Positions 6,305 through 15,599 of a stretch of DNA of 64,000 nt are shown piece after piece (position 1 is the stretch's first letter; the number at the start of each line of letters is the position of its first letter). The DNA lies in NCBI GenBank assembly GCA_002342665.1, contig DDQK01000023.1:1-64000 (forward strand), read 5' to 3'. Made by a program: the position numbers and the translations under genes. The DNA is from Prevotella sp. UBA2444 (GTDB taxonomy: Bacteria > Bacteroidota > Bacteroidia > Bacteroidales > Bacteroidaceae). The notes beneath the pieces were generated by a model that saw only the letters and a list, made by a program, of their open reading frames with translations, ran no database searches and was not told the origin of the DNA.

Positions 6305-8755
6305 ATGAAACTTGTTTTTTCACTTCAATACCGCACCGATTGGGGACAGGACCTCCGTGCGGAGGTGACGCTCAAGCGTAAACGGGGCGCCGACGTGCGT
6401 CGCGTCTACCCCCTGCACACCGACGACGGACTCAACTGGACGGGCGAAGCACTCGTCACCGAAAAGGACATCGAGCGCTTCACCTACCGCTACGCCGTCT
6501 ATGAGGGCGAGCTGGTCTTCAGACAGGAGTGGGACGGCGTGCCGCGCGACTTCCCGGCAGCCGACCGCAACTTCGTCTTGAACGACTACTGGAGGGATAT
6601 TCCGCCTCTGCAGCACCTCTACTCGTCGGCCTACCTCAACTGTATCACGCACACGCAGGCGCAGAAAGCAGAGCTCGTGTACTTCCCCCGCACGATTGTC
6701 TTCCGCGTGCAGGCGCCGCAGCTCAAGGAGCATCAGAGCCTGGGGCTGCTGGGCAGTCTGCCCTCGTTGGGCGCCTGGATGCCCGAAAGACCTCTGGCCA
6801 TGAGCCGGGCGGGTGCGCACGAATGGATCATCAGCCTCAATGCAGAATATCTGGCCTCGCACTTCGAATACAAATACGTCATCGTGGACGAGAAGAGCGG
6901 CGAGGTGATCTCGTGGGAAGAAGGCGAAAACAGAAGTTACGACATCCGTGAAAAGACCGGCGACATCCTCGTGCTGTGGGACCGCCGCATACGCGTCCGC
7001 GAGGAGCACTGGAAGGCCGCCGGCGTGGTGATTCCCGTCTTCTCGCTGCGCAGCGAAAAGAGTCAGGGCGTGGGCGACTTCGGCGACCTCAAGCGCATGG
7101 TGGACTGGGCCGCAAAGGCCGGGCTGCGCTGCATACAGGTGTTGCCCGTCAACGACACGCAGCAGAGCCACACCTGGCAGGACTGCTATCCCTACAACGC
7201 CATCTCCATCTTCGCCCTGCATCCGCAGTATGTGGATCTCTCGCAGCTGCCCGCCGTGCTTGACGGAGAATATATGACGCGCTACGAGCGCGAACGCGTG
7301 CGCCTCAACAATCTGCCGCAAGAGGACTACGAAGGCGTGGAGCGCCTCAAGAGCGAATACCTCCGCCGACTCTACGAGCAGGAAGGCGAAGCGGTGATGC
7401 TGAGCGCTGCCTATCAGAACTTCTTCAAAGCCAACGAAGACTGGCTCATCCCTTACGCCGTGTTCTGCCACAGAAGAGACGCCGACGGCACCTCGTGCTA
7501 CCGCGACTGGAAAGAGCTCGCCGAGTATGAGGAGAAGAAAGTCTATCGCTACTTCGAGACCAATAAGAAAGAGGTGAACTACTACGTCTGGGTGCAGTAT
7601 CTGTTGGACCAGCAGCTCTCTCAGGCTTCGCGCTACGCACGACGTCACGGCGTCATCCTCAAAGGCGATATCCCCATCGGCATCTCACGTACGAGCGTGG
7701 AGGCCTGGTCGCAGCCCGAGCTGTTCAACCTTGAGGGGTCGGCCGGCGCGCCGCCCGACGACTTCTCCAAAGACGGTCAGAACTGGGGCTTCCCCACCTA
7801 CAACTGGGAGGCCATGCGTCAGACGGGCTATCGCTGGTGGATCAGGCGCTTCAAGAAGATGGCCGAATACTTCGACGCCTACAGAATAGACCACGTGCTG
7901 GGCTTCTTCCGCATCTGGCAGGTGCCCGTCAACTGTCCGACGGCACTGCTGGGACAATTCGTGCCGGCGCTGCCCATGACGGTGGAGGAAATCGAGAGCT
8001 ACGGCATGGCGTTCCATCCTCAGCTCTTCGTGGAAGACTACCGCCAAAAGGGCCTCTATCATCCCCGCATCTCGGTGAAGGACGATCCCAACTACCAGCA
8101 GTTGCCCCCGCAGGAGCGGCAGGCCTTCGACCGGCTGCACGAGCAATACTTCTACCACAGACATAATGATTTCTGGGGAGCGGAGGCAATGAAAAAGTTG
8201 CCCGCCCTGTTGGAAGCCACACAGATGCTGGTGTGCGCTGAGGATCTTGGCATGGTGCCCGAATGTGTGGGTCCTGTGATGGACCGTCTGCGTATGCTCT
8301 CGCTTGAGATACAGGCGATGCCCAAGGCGCTCGGCGTGCGTTTCGGGCGTCTGGAAGAGAATCCTTACCGCTCCGTTGCCACCATCTTCACGCATGACAT
8401 GCCGACGCTGCGTCAGTGGTGGGAAGAAGACCCCGAAAGGAGTCAGGCCTACTGGAACGAGGCTTTGCACAAGGACGGACGCGCACCCGAAACGATGGAG
8501 GGTTGGCTGGCGGAGGAAATCGTCTCGCGCCACCTCTTCTGCCCTTCGATGCTCTGCCTGATTTCGCTGCAGGACTGGCTTGCAATGGACGAGACGCTGC
8601 GTCTGGCAGATCCCAACGGCGAGCGCATCAATATCCCCGCTGTGGCGCGCCACTATTGGCGCTATCGTATGCACCTCACCATAGAGCAACTGCTGAAAGC
8701 GGATGACTTCAACCGTAAGGTGAAAGATATGGTGGCACGCTCTGGAAGATTGTAA
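6305..8755 (+). CDS. malQ: 4-alpha-glucanotransferase (GH77) with starch-binding domains
   Basis: This 816-residue enzyme moves alpha-1,4-glucan segments between chains and releases glucose in maltodextrin and glycogen use. Two N-terminal carbohydrate-binding modules of the CBM20 type (roughly residues 1-105 and 130-235) precede the GH77 barrel. Catalytic motifs are YRIDHVLGFF near residue 525 (nucleophile Asp), AEDLGMVP near 644 (acid/base Glu) and THDMPTLRQWWEED near 697. The domain order and the HDM variant match the DPE2-like branch seen in Bacteroidetes and plant cytosol rather than the short bacterial amylomaltase. No signal peptide, so cytoplasmic. It is followed after 11 bases by maf. 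Confidence 0.95.
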   Translation: MKLVFSLQYRTDWGQDLRAEVTLKRKRGADVRRVYPLHTDDGLNWTGEALVTEKDIERFTYRYAVYEGELVFRQEWDGVPRDFPAADRNFVLNDYWRDIPPLQHLYSSAYLNCITHTQAQKAELVYFPRTIVFRVQAPQLKEHQSLGLLGSLPSLGAWMPERPLAMSRAGAHEWIISLNAEYLASHFEYKYVIVDEKSGEVISWEEGENRSYDIREKTGDILVLWDRRIRVREEHWKAAGVVIPVFSLRSEKSQGVGDFGDLKRMVDWAAKAGLRCIQVLPVNDTQQSHTWQDCYPYNAISIFALHPQYVDLSQLPAVLDGEYMTRYERERVRLNNLPQEDYEGVERLKSEYLRRLYEQEGEAVMLSAAYQNFFKANEDWLIPYAVFCHRRDADGTSCYRDWKELAEYEEKKVYRYFETNKKEVNYYVWVQYLLDQQLSQASRYARRHGVILKGDIPIGISRTSVEAWSQPELFNLEGSAGAPPDDFSKDGQNWGFPTYNWEAMRQTGYRWWIRRFKKMAEYFDAYRIDHVLGFFRIWQVPVNCPTALLGQFVPALPMTVEEIESYGMAFHPQLFVEDYRQKGLYHPRISVKDDPNYQQLPPQERQAFDRLHEQYFYHRHNDFWGAEAMKKLPALLEATQMLVCAEDLGMVPECVGPVMDRLRMLSLEIQAMPKALGVRFGRLEENPYRSVATIFTHDMPTLRQWWEEDPERSQAYWNEALHKDGRAPETMEGWLAEEIVSRHLFCPSMLCLISLQDWLAMDETLRLADPNGERINIPAVARHYWRYRMHLTIEQLLKADDFNRKVKDMVARSGRL

Positions 8756-8766
8756 ACGGCCGACAG

Positions 8767-9369
8767 ATGAAGTTAATTTTGGCCTCCAACAGTCCGCGTC
8801 GCAAGCAGTTGCTTGCTGGCTTGGATTTGCCTTTCGAGGTGCGTGTGAAGGACGGCATCGACGAGACATACCCCCGGGATCTCCCCGCAGAAGAGGTGCC
8901 CGTGTGGATATCTCGCCGTAAGGCAGAGGCCTACGACATAGCCGACGGCGAAGTGCTCATCACGGCCGACACCGTAGTGGCAGTCGGAGGAAGGATACTC
9001 GGCAAGCCCGCCTCGCCCGAGGAGGCGAAGCAGATGCTGCGCAGCCTCTCCGGCCGCACGCATCATGTCATCACCGGCGTCACGCTGCGCGTCCGCCGCA
9101 CGGAGCGGGGAGGTGCCGACGACTACTTCAGCTTCAACGCTGTGACCGAAGTCACATTCACAACCCTCAGCCGGGAGCAGATCGACTATTACGTCGCGAC
9201 CTACAAACCGATGGACAAAGCCGGCGCCTACGGCATACAGGAGTGGATAGGCTATGTCGGCGTGACAGGTATTCAGGGATCGTACTACAACGTGATGGGT
9301 CTGCCCGTGCAGCGTCTCTCGCAGGCGCTCGCAGATTTTGTCGGCATCGGCTCAAATGTCAAGGCGTAG
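8767..9369 (+). CDS. maf: Maf family nucleoside triphosphate pyrophosphatase
   Basis: This 200-residue protein starts MKLILASNSPRRKQLLAGL with the Maf signature SPRR. It also has ITADTVV (metal and base site, near residues 65-71) and YKPMDKAGAYGIQEW. Maf enzymes hydrolyse dTTP, UTP or modified nucleotides to monophosphates and pyrophosphate, limiting misincorporation. It follows malQ closely and probably shares its transcript. The 3' end overlaps the convergent HHH-protein gene by 18 bases. Confidence 0.92.
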   Translation: MKLILASNSPRRKQLLAGLDLPFEVRVKDGIDETYPRDLPAEEVPVWISRRKAEAYDIADGEVLITADTVVAVGGRILGKPASPEEAKQMLRSLSGRTHHVITGVTLRVRRTERGGADDYFSFNAVTEVTFTTLSREQIDYYVATYKPMDKAGAYGIQEWIGYVGVTGIQGSYYNVMGLPVQRLSQALADFVGIGSNVKA

Positions 9370-11373
9370 CTGGAAGCTGATGTCCTGCTTCAGCGGAGAG
9401 AATATCTGCTGCTGGGCGCTGGAGATGATGTCGCGATCGAAGTAGTACGTTACGCCGTATTTTAGCTCCAACATCCAGATTTTCTTTCGGTTGCTCCTAG
9501 AGAGGCTGTCGCTCCAGCGCAGCGTCAGAGCGCTGCGGAGTCCCTGTCCGTAATAAGCAGTATAGTCGGTGGAGTTCCACAGGGCGGGCTCGTAGAGATA
9601 GATGCTGCAGAGGTAAGCCGGCGAGTCGAAATAACCAGCGGAGAAGACGCCCTGAAGGCGCTGACGCAGAAGCCTCAAACGGAGATTCTGCACGAGGCCC
9701 CAGCCCAGATGGCGCGTCTGCTGTTTGTCGTCTATCGCGTAGCAGCGCAGGAGCGCGCTGAACTGCCAGCGCAGGCGCTCGTGAGGCGTGAGGGCATACT
9801 GTAGCTTGAGGCGATGGCTGGTGTTCATCCGGTCGCGCACGCTCTTGCGCTTGAGATTGTATCGCAGCGCCGTATGGTGGCGACGCCCGGGAGCAACGGA
9901 GATCTGTCCCATGATGTCCTGGCCGCTGTCGCTGCTACTCATGCCGAAGCGGGGCCAGTGGAAATAGAAGAAGTCGGCATAGCTCTCCAGCAGAATCATG
10001 TCCCAGGGACGCGCCGCCAGACGCACCAGCATGCCGGTCTCGTTTTGCCGACGTGAGTTCTCACTCAACGATGTGGCGTGGGCCGACTGGAAACGGTCGC
10101 TGTAGTAGCGGAAGACGGCGCCGGCCTCAAAACGCTCTGAAGGCTTGTAGCTGATGCGCTCCACAGTGCCCCAGCCGCCGAAGGAGGTGGCGGTCTCGCC
10201 GGCGGCGCTCCAGCGATAAGCCGACCAGCCGTAGTTCACGCCGACGGTGCCCCAGTTCTGTCCCTCGGGATAAATGTCTCTGTAGACGGTGGCTCTCGTG
10301 CGCTCGGGGCGGGGGATAAGCGGCTGCGTGGTGTGGCGCCACAGGCCGGATGCGCCGATGAAGAAGCGGTGCTGCTCAACCTGTTTGTTCCATTGAACAT
10401 GACCTCCGGCGAGCAATTCCCATAAAGCGTTCTTCCTATCGAGTTCGCTCTGCGTGCGGTGGTATCCGTTGGTGATGAGTGTCTGTATGCCGGAGGAGTC
10501 GCGCGTCATCGTGCCGTCGAGTCCACGTGCGGAAGCGAAGGCCTGCGCCTCAAATGCTCCAAAATTCAAACCAAAAACTATGCCGCGCAAACGATAGGTT
10601 TCGGAGAAGCCCTGCTGGGCGCGTATGCCCTGAGGTGTACGCGCGTTAGTGTTTGATTTTCCAGGACTTCCACGTCCGATGACGAGTCCTTCACCGAAAC
10701 CTATACGGTAGTCTCCGATGAGGATTTGGTCCAAAAATCCCATATTTTTAAGAGCTATATAGCCTCCGTAGTTGTCGTAGAAGCGTTCGCCCGTACTCTT
10801 GCTGGCGTACAGCGCAATCTCAGCGCGTTGAGTTTGCAGTTTGTAATGCATGCGATGAGCGAGTTTGTCGCCGACATAGGGTGTGGTTTTGAGTTTGTCG
10901 TCCCACATAAATCCCTTGCGCGTATAGAGCGGAATGTCGAGGCGTGTGTCGAAGCTGTGGGTCGGTTTTCTCGAAGGAGTCTTTCCTGCGGTGCTCTCTT
11001 CCCCGATGGTGCAGAAGAGCGGCAGGGAGCGTATGCTCTCAAAACGAAGCCCCTTGATGAGCAGCAGTTCGCCCCAAGAGTCGATGCGGCGATGTTTCGA
11101 CAGATAGAGCAGGATCTGGTCTATCTCATTGTTGTCGAGAAAGGGCAGGGCAGAGAGCTGTCGGGATGTGGCGGTGTTGAAGTTGAAAGGATGCCGGTGA
11201 AGATCCTCCAAATCGATAAGGCGTTGCTGGATGTCGTCCAGATTGTCCTCGTCATCTTTGACTTCTTCATACATATTCTCCACGAATTCTCCCCAGGAGA
11301 GCGGCTGTTGCTGACTGAGGGCAGTGAGGCAGACGGAAAGCAGGAAGAGAAGGAGTGCGTAAAATCGTTTCAT
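9352..11373 (-). CDS. Exported helix-hairpin-helix protein with probable outer-membrane barrel
   Basis: This 673-residue protein starts MKRFYALLLFLLSVCLTALS, a signal peptide. An upstream in-frame start would add 18 hydrophilic residues in front of it and lies in the rpiB terminator, so I reject it. After the signal is an acidic segment and a helix-hairpin-helix domain of the ComEA type (NTATSRQLSALPFLDNNEID, then a second hairpin ending LLIKGLR). The remaining 500 residues have alternating aromatic and polar strands with repeated G-Y/W patterns, typical of an outer-membrane beta-barrel. The HHH suggests DNA contact outside the cytoplasm, perhaps DNA uptake; this is inference. It is separated from rpiB by a terminator hairpin. 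Confidence 0.7.
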   Translation of the reverse strand: MKRFYALLLFLLSVCLTALSQQQPLSWGEFVENMYEEVKDDEDNLDDIQQRLIDLEDLHRHPFNFNTATSRQLSALPFLDNNEIDQILLYLSKHRRIDSWGELLLIKGLRFESIRSLPLFCTIGEESTAGKTPSRKPTHSFDTRLDIPLYTRKGFMWDDKLKTTPYVGDKLAHRMHYKLQTQRAEIALYASKSTGERFYDNYGGYIALKNMGFLDQILIGDYRIGFGEGLVIGRGSPGKSNTNARTPQGIRAQQGFSETYRLRGIVFGLNFGAFEAQAFASARGLDGTMTRDSSGIQTLITNGYHRTQSELDRKNALWELLAGGHVQWNKQVEQHRFFIGASGLWRHTTQPLIPRPERTRATVYRDIYPEGQNWGTVGVNYGWSAYRWSAAGETATSFGGWGTVERISYKPSERFEAGAVFRYYSDRFQSAHATSLSENSRRQNETGMLVRLAARPWDMILLESYADFFYFHWPRFGMSSSDSGQDIMGQISVAPGRRHHTALRYNLKRKSVRDRMNTSHRLKLQYALTPHERLRWQFSALLRCYAIDDKQQTRHLGWGLVQNLRLRLLRQRLQGVFSAGYFDSPAYLCSIYLYEPALWNSTDYTAYYGQGLRSALTLRWSDSLSRSNRKKIWMLELKYGVTYYFDRDIISSAQQQIFSPLKQDISFQLRLDI

Positions 11374-11383
11374 GCAGTTATAA

Positions 11384-11416
11384 AAAAGGGCTGTGAACTT
11401 CTCACAGCCCTTTTTC
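11384..11416 (-). terminator. Terminator after rpiB
   Basis: A perfect hairpin, aaaagggctgtgag/ctcacagccctttt with a short loop, has T-rich flanks on both strands. It lies between the end of rpiB (11437) and the start of the HHH-protein gene (11373), closing the arabinose/pentose run. Confidence 0.85.
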
Positions 11417-11436
11417 TCTTGTGTCAAGTCATTGAA

Positions 11437-11871
11437 TTATTGAACAGGAATGGCTTTGATGCGATCCAAATGACGACCGCCGGCAAACTCGGTGTTGAAA
11501 AACTCATCGAGGCAGGCACGACAGGTGTCTTCATCAATAAACCGACCGGGGAACACAATGACATTGGCGTTGTTGTGCTCGCGGATGAGGTGGGCAATCT
11601 CCGGACGCCACACCAGTCCGGCACGAATGCCCTGATGCTTGTTGAGCGTCATGGAGATGCCTTCTCCCGAACCGCACATGGCAATGCCTCTCTCCACCTC
11701 GTTCTGCTCAATGCCCTCAGCCAGCTTGTGGCCGTAAGTGGCATAGTTGCAGCTCTCTTCGGTGTAGGTGCCGTAGTCCTTGTATTCAATGCCCTTCTCC
11801 TCAAGATATTTCTTGACGAACTGCTTCAGAGGAAAAGCGGCGTGGTCAGAAGCTAAACCGATGGCAGTCAT
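11437..11871 (-). CDS. rpiB: Ribose 5-phosphate isomerase B
   Basis: This 144-residue enzyme interconverts ribose 5-phosphate and ribulose 5-phosphate. The N-terminal ASDHAAFPLKQFV and CGSGEGISM, with the active-site cysteine at residue 66, are diagnostic of the RpiB/LacAB family. Its ATG overlaps the transketolase stop codon by one base (TAATG), so it is translationally coupled. It is the last gene of the arabinose/pentose run, where it and transketolase link arabinose products to central metabolism. Confidence 0.95.
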   Translation of the reverse strand: MTAIGLASDHAAFPLKQFVKKYLEEKGIEYKDYGTYTEESCNYATYGHKLAEGIEQNEVERGIAMCGSGEGISMTLNKHQGIRAGLVWRPEIAHLIREHNNANVIVFPGRFIDEDTCRACLDEFFNTEFAGGRHLDRIKAIPVQ

Positions 11872-13880
11872 TAAAGCATGCTTTTAACCTGGTTGTAAAC
11901 ATTCTCAGCGGTGTAGCCGAGCTTCTCGTCGAGCACCTTGTAGGGAGCGGAGAATCCGAAGCTCTCCAGGCCCCATACGCAACCGTCGGCACCTACCAGG
12001 CCCTCGAGGTTGACGGGCAGACCAGCGGTGAGTCCGAACTTCTTCTTGCCTGCGGGCAGCACACTCTGCTGATACTCCTTCGGCTGGCTGCGGAACAGAC
12101 CCTCAGAGGGTACGCTGACCACACGCGTCTTGATGCCGTCGGCAGCGAGCAGCTTGGCACCTGCCTCGAGGGTAGACACCTCAGAGCCGCTGGCGAGCAG
12201 GATGACGTCGTAGTCCTCGTCGCTGCCGGCAACCACGTAGGCGCCCTTGGTGGCCTGCGAGTAGTCGTTGCCCTCGGGAAGCATCTCGATGTTCTGACGC
12301 GAGAAGATGAGAGCCGTCGGGGTGTCGGTGTTCTCCATGGCCATGCGCCAGCAGACGGTGGTCTCCTCGGCGTCGGCAGGACGGACCACGAGCACGGAGT
12401 TCTTGCCGTGGTGGTTCTTCAGCTTCTCCATCAGACGGATCTGTGCCTCCTGTTCTACGGGCTCATGGGTAGGACCGTCCTCACCCACACGGAAGGCATC
12501 GTGGGTCCAGATGAACTTTACGGGGAGCTCCATCAGGGCAGCCATACGTACGGCAGGCTTCATGTAGTCGGAGAATACGAAGAAGGTGCCGCAGGCGGGG
12601 ATGACACCACCGTGGAGAGCCATACCGATGCAGCAGCAGGCCATGGTGAGCTCTGCCACTCCAGCCTGGAAGAAGGCGCCGGAGAAGTCGCCGCGCACGA
12701 TGTCGTGGGTCTTCTTCAGGAAGCCGTCGGTCTTGTCAGAGTTGCTCAGGTCTGCCGAAGCGCAAATCATGTTGGGCACCTGCTCAGCGAGTACCGACAG
12801 TACGGTAGCCGATGCACCGCGGGTGGCGGCACCAGCCTTCTGCTCCACCTTGCTCCAGTCGATCTGGGGAGCCTTGCCGCTGAACCACTCCTCCATCTGC
12901 TTGGCCTGTACGGGGTGACCCTTGGCCCACTCAGCCTTCTCGGCGTAGCGCTCGGCGACGATCTTCTTCAGTTCCTCGCGGCGCTTGGCATAGAGCTCCT
13001 GTACCTCGGGGAAGATCTGGAAGGGATTCTCAGGATCGGCACCCAGGTTCTTCATTGTCTGGACGAAGTTGTCGCCACCGAGGGGAGCACCGTGGGTGGC
13101 GCAGTTCGACTCGTAGGAAGAGCCGTCGGCCTTGCGGGCACCCTTGCCCATCACGCAGTGGCCGATGATGAGGCTGGGGCGCTCCTTCTCGGCCTGAGCC
13201 TTCTTGATGGCCTCGCGGATCTGGTCGACGTCGTTGCCGTTGATCTTCTGCACGTACCAGCCCCAGGCCTCGTATTTCTTTGCAGTGTCCTCGCTGGTCA
13301 CCACCTCGGTCTTGGTAGAGAGCTGGATGTCGTTGGCGTCGTAGAACATGATGAGGTTGTCGAGGCCGAGGTTACCGGCGATACGTCCGGCACCCTGTGA
13401 GATTTCCTCCTGCACGCCACCATCGGAGATGTAGGCGTAGATGGTCTGGTTCATCACGTTGCCCAGACGAGCCTTGAGGAACTTGGCAGCGATGGCTGCA
13501 CCCACGGCGAAGGTGTGACCTTGTCCGAGGGGACCGGAGGTGTTCTCGATGCCACGGGCCAGTTCGCGCTCGGGGTGTCCGGGAGTGACAGAGCCCCACT
13601 GGCGCAGGTTCTGCAGGTCTTCGAGTGTGTACTTGCCGATGAGGCAGAGCTGGCTATAGAGCATGGGAGCCATGTGGCCGGGGTCGAGGAAGAAGCGGTC
13701 GCGGCCTTCCCATTCAGGATTCTCGGGATCGTAGACGAGGAATTCACTGTAGAGGGTGTTGATGAAGTCAGCACCACCCATGGCGCCTCCGGGGTGTCCG
13801 GATTTAGCCTTTTCAACCATTGCAGCAGCCAGGATTCTGATGTTGTCGGCTGCTTTCAGCATAACTTTGTTGTCGTTCAT
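11871..13880 (-). CDS. tkt: Transketolase
   Basis: This 669-residue thiamine-diphosphate enzyme transfers two-carbon units from xylulose 5-phosphate to aldose phosphates. Visible motifs are KSGHPGGAMGGAD near residue 26, the cofactor segment YISDGGVQEEISQGAGRIAG near 150, and HDAFRVGEDGPTHEPVEQ near 465. The length is normal for the family. Placement between the GH51 gene and rpiB in an arabinose operon suggests it is induced with arabinose to process xylulose 5-phosphate. Whether the organism has other transketolases cannot be seen here. Confidence 0.95.
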   Translation of the reverse strand: MNDNKVMLKAADNIRILAAAMVEKAKSGHPGGAMGGADFINTLYSEFLVYDPENPEWEGRDRFFLDPGHMAPMLYSQLCLIGKYTLEDLQNLRQWGSVTPGHPERELARGIENTSGPLGQGHTFAVGAAIAAKFLKARLGNVMNQTIYAYISDGGVQEEISQGAGRIAGNLGLDNLIMFYDANDIQLSTKTEVVTSEDTAKKYEAWGWYVQKINGNDVDQIREAIKKAQAEKERPSLIIGHCVMGKGARKADGSSYESNCATHGAPLGGDNFVQTMKNLGADPENPFQIFPEVQELYAKRREELKKIVAERYAEKAEWAKGHPVQAKQMEEWFSGKAPQIDWSKVEQKAGAATRGASATVLSVLAEQVPNMICASADLSNSDKTDGFLKKTHDIVRGDFSGAFFQAGVAELTMACCCIGMALHGGVIPACGTFFVFSDYMKPAVRMAALMELPVKFIWTHDAFRVGEDGPTHEPVEQEAQIRLMEKLKNHHGKNSVLVVRPADAEETTVCWRMAMENTDTPTALIFSRQNIEMLPEGNDYSQATKGAYVVAGSDEDYDVILLASGSEVSTLEAGAKLLAADGIKTRVVSVPSEGLFRSQPKEYQQSVLPAGKKKFGLTAGLPVNLEGLVGADGCVWGLESFGFSAPYKVLDEKLGYTAENVYNQVKSML

Positions 13881-13918
13881 AATGAATAATTTATTAATTA
13901 GGTAAATGAATACTTGAC

Positions 13919-15508
13919 TTACTTGATATTCAGCACTACGACTGACTTGGCGGGAACCTTCACCGTGAGCATACCCTTCTTGGAGAGCTTGGCGTCCTTG
14001 AACTCCTTGGGAGCCACCACGTTGGGGTGCTGGAAGTCGTTGTAGTCGGCAGCGTTTTTAGAGGTGAGGATACGTCCGCTGACACTCTTGGCCTTGAAGC
14101 CGGCGATGTTGATGTCGAGTGTCTGGTCCTTGTCGAGGCTCACGTTGGTGATGGCGAATACGAGACTTCCGTCCTGGGTCTTGGCAGCCGATGCGGAGAG
14201 CATGGGGCAGGGGCGGTAGCCGGCATCCTTGGCGTTGGCCTTCTCCTTGAAGTAGGCCTTGCTCACCTGGATGGTCTCCGTGGGGAGATCAACGGGCAGG
14301 AAGGTGGCCTCCTGGAAGGGAGTGTACATCTCGAAGACGTGGTAGGTGGGTGTGAGCACCATGTGACCTGTACCCTCCTGATCGGTGAGAATCATTGCCT
14401 GGAGCACGTTGACAACCTGAGCGATGTTGGCCATCTTCACACGGTCGGTGTACTTGTGGAACACGTTGAGCGAGAGGGCTGCCACGAAGGCGTCGCGCAG
14501 TGCATTCTGCTGGTAGAGGTGTCCGGAGATAGTACCCGGCTCCTCATCCCACCATGTGCCCCACTCATCCACGAGCAGTCCAATCTTGCCCTGAGGGTCT
14601 TTCTCGTCCATGATGGCCTTGTGCTTCTTGATGACCTCTTCAATCTCGAGGCATTTGCCCAGCGCCCAGTAGTACTGGTCGTTGTCGAAGTTGATGGCAG
14701 AGCCCTTCGGACCGTCCCATCCCGAGCAAGTGTAGTAGTGGAGGCTGACGCCGTTCATCTGGCGCCCAATCTTCTCCATGAGCACCTTCGTCCAGTTGTA
14801 GTCGTAGTCGCTGGCACCTGAGGCAATGCGATAGAGCTTGTTGTCGCCCTGATTGCGCAGGTAAGTGTTGAACTTACGATACTCGTCGCTGTAGTATTCG
14901 GGAGTCATGTTGCCGCCACATCCCCAAGCCTCGTTGCCGATGCCGAAATACTTCACCTTCCAGGCTTTGTCACGCCCGTTCTGACGGCGCAGACGGGCCA
15001 TCGGTGTATCTCCGTCGCTGGTCATATACTCCACCCACTGTGCCATCTCCTTGACGGTGCCCGAGCCTACGTTGCCACTGATGTAGGGCTCACAGCCCAG
15101 CATCTCGCAGAGGTTGAGGAACTCGTGGGTACCGAAGGAGTTGTCCTCGATGGTGCCTCCCCAGTTGTTGTTGCGCAGCGAGGGGCGGTCCTTCTTGGGG
15201 CCGATGCCGTCCATCCAGTGGTAGTCGTCGGCGAAGCATCCTCCGGGCCAGCGCATCACGGGAATCTTCAGTGCCTTGAGGGCCTCGAACACGTCCTTGC
15301 GGTAGCCCTTGATGTTGGGGATCTTGGAGTCTTCGCCCACCCAGAGTCCGCCATAGATGCAGGAGCCGAGGTGCTCGGAGAACTGTCCGTAGATCTCACG
15401 GTTGATCTTGGCGCCGGCCTTGTCGGCATGGATGGTCACTTGTACGTTGTCAGCCGATGCACTGATGGTGAAAGCTGATAAGGCAAACAATAAAAGAGAT
15501 TTTCTCAT
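13919..15508 (-). CDS. Alpha-L-arabinofuranosidase, GH51, exported
   Basis: This 529-residue enzyme releases terminal arabinofuranose from arabinan and arabinoxylan fragments. [19 protein letters not shown] is a signal peptide, so it acts in the periplasm or outside. Catalytic residues are Glu193 in [12 protein letters not shown] (acid/base) and Glu315 in [10 protein letters not shown] (nucleophile), with [13 protein letters not shown] near residue 86. The C-terminal beta domain ends [20 protein letters not shown]. It sits between the FGGY kinase and transketolase and supplies free L-arabinose to the pathway. A small inverted-repeat element lies just upstream. Confidence 0.93.
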   Translation of the reverse strand: MRKSLLLFALSAFTISASADNVQVTIHADKAGAKINREIYGQFSEHLGSCIYGGLWVGEDSKIPNIKGYRKDVFEALKALKIPVMRWPGGCFADDYHWMDGIGPKKDRPSLRNNNWGGTIEDNSFGTHEFLNLCEMLGCEPYISGNVGSGTVKEMAQWVEYMTSDGDTPMARLRRQNGRDKAWKVKYFGIGNEAWGCGGNMTPEYYSDEYRKFNTYLRNQGDNKLYRIASGASDYDYNWTKVLMEKIGRQMNGVSLHYYTCSGWDGPKGSAINFDNDQYYWALGKCLEIEEVIKKHKAIMDEKDPQGKIGLLVDEWGTWWDEEPGTISGHLYQQNALRDAFVAALSLNVFHKYTDRVKMANIAQVVNVLQAMILTDQEGTGHMVLTPTYHVFEMYTPFQEATFLPVDLPTETIQVSKAYFKEKANAKDAGYRPCPMLSASAAKTQDGSLVFAITNVSLDKDQTLDINIAGFKAKSVSGRILTSKNAADYNDFQHPNVVAPKEFKDAKLSKKGMLTVKVPAKSVVVLNIK

Positions 15509-15522
15509 AAGTCTTTTTTTTC

Positions 15523-15590
15523 AACACAGAGATACAGAGGTACAGAGTTCTTTTAATAAATAAATCTCTGTGTCTCTGAGTCTCTGTGTT
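15523..15590. repeat. Inverted repeat of CACAGAG type, solo hairpin
   Basis: Arms at 15523-15547 and 15566-15590 are 25 bases each, built from repeated CAGAG/CTCTG words, and pair at 21 of 25 positions around an AT-rich loop. The same word set forms the longer arms around the broken GxxExxY gene at 17211-17548. It lies between the kinase and GH51 genes and could act as an mRNA hairpin. Confidence 0.65.
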
Positions 15591-15599
15591 TAGTTATAA

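Noticed and set aside
6320..7648. Minus-strand frame of 442 codons opposite malQ
   Set aside because: malQ is unmistakable on the plus strand; the opposite frame has no motif or promoter.
7685..8869. Minus-strand frame of 394 codons opposite the end of malQ and the start of maf
   Set aside because: It spans two well-identified genes and has shadow-frame composition.
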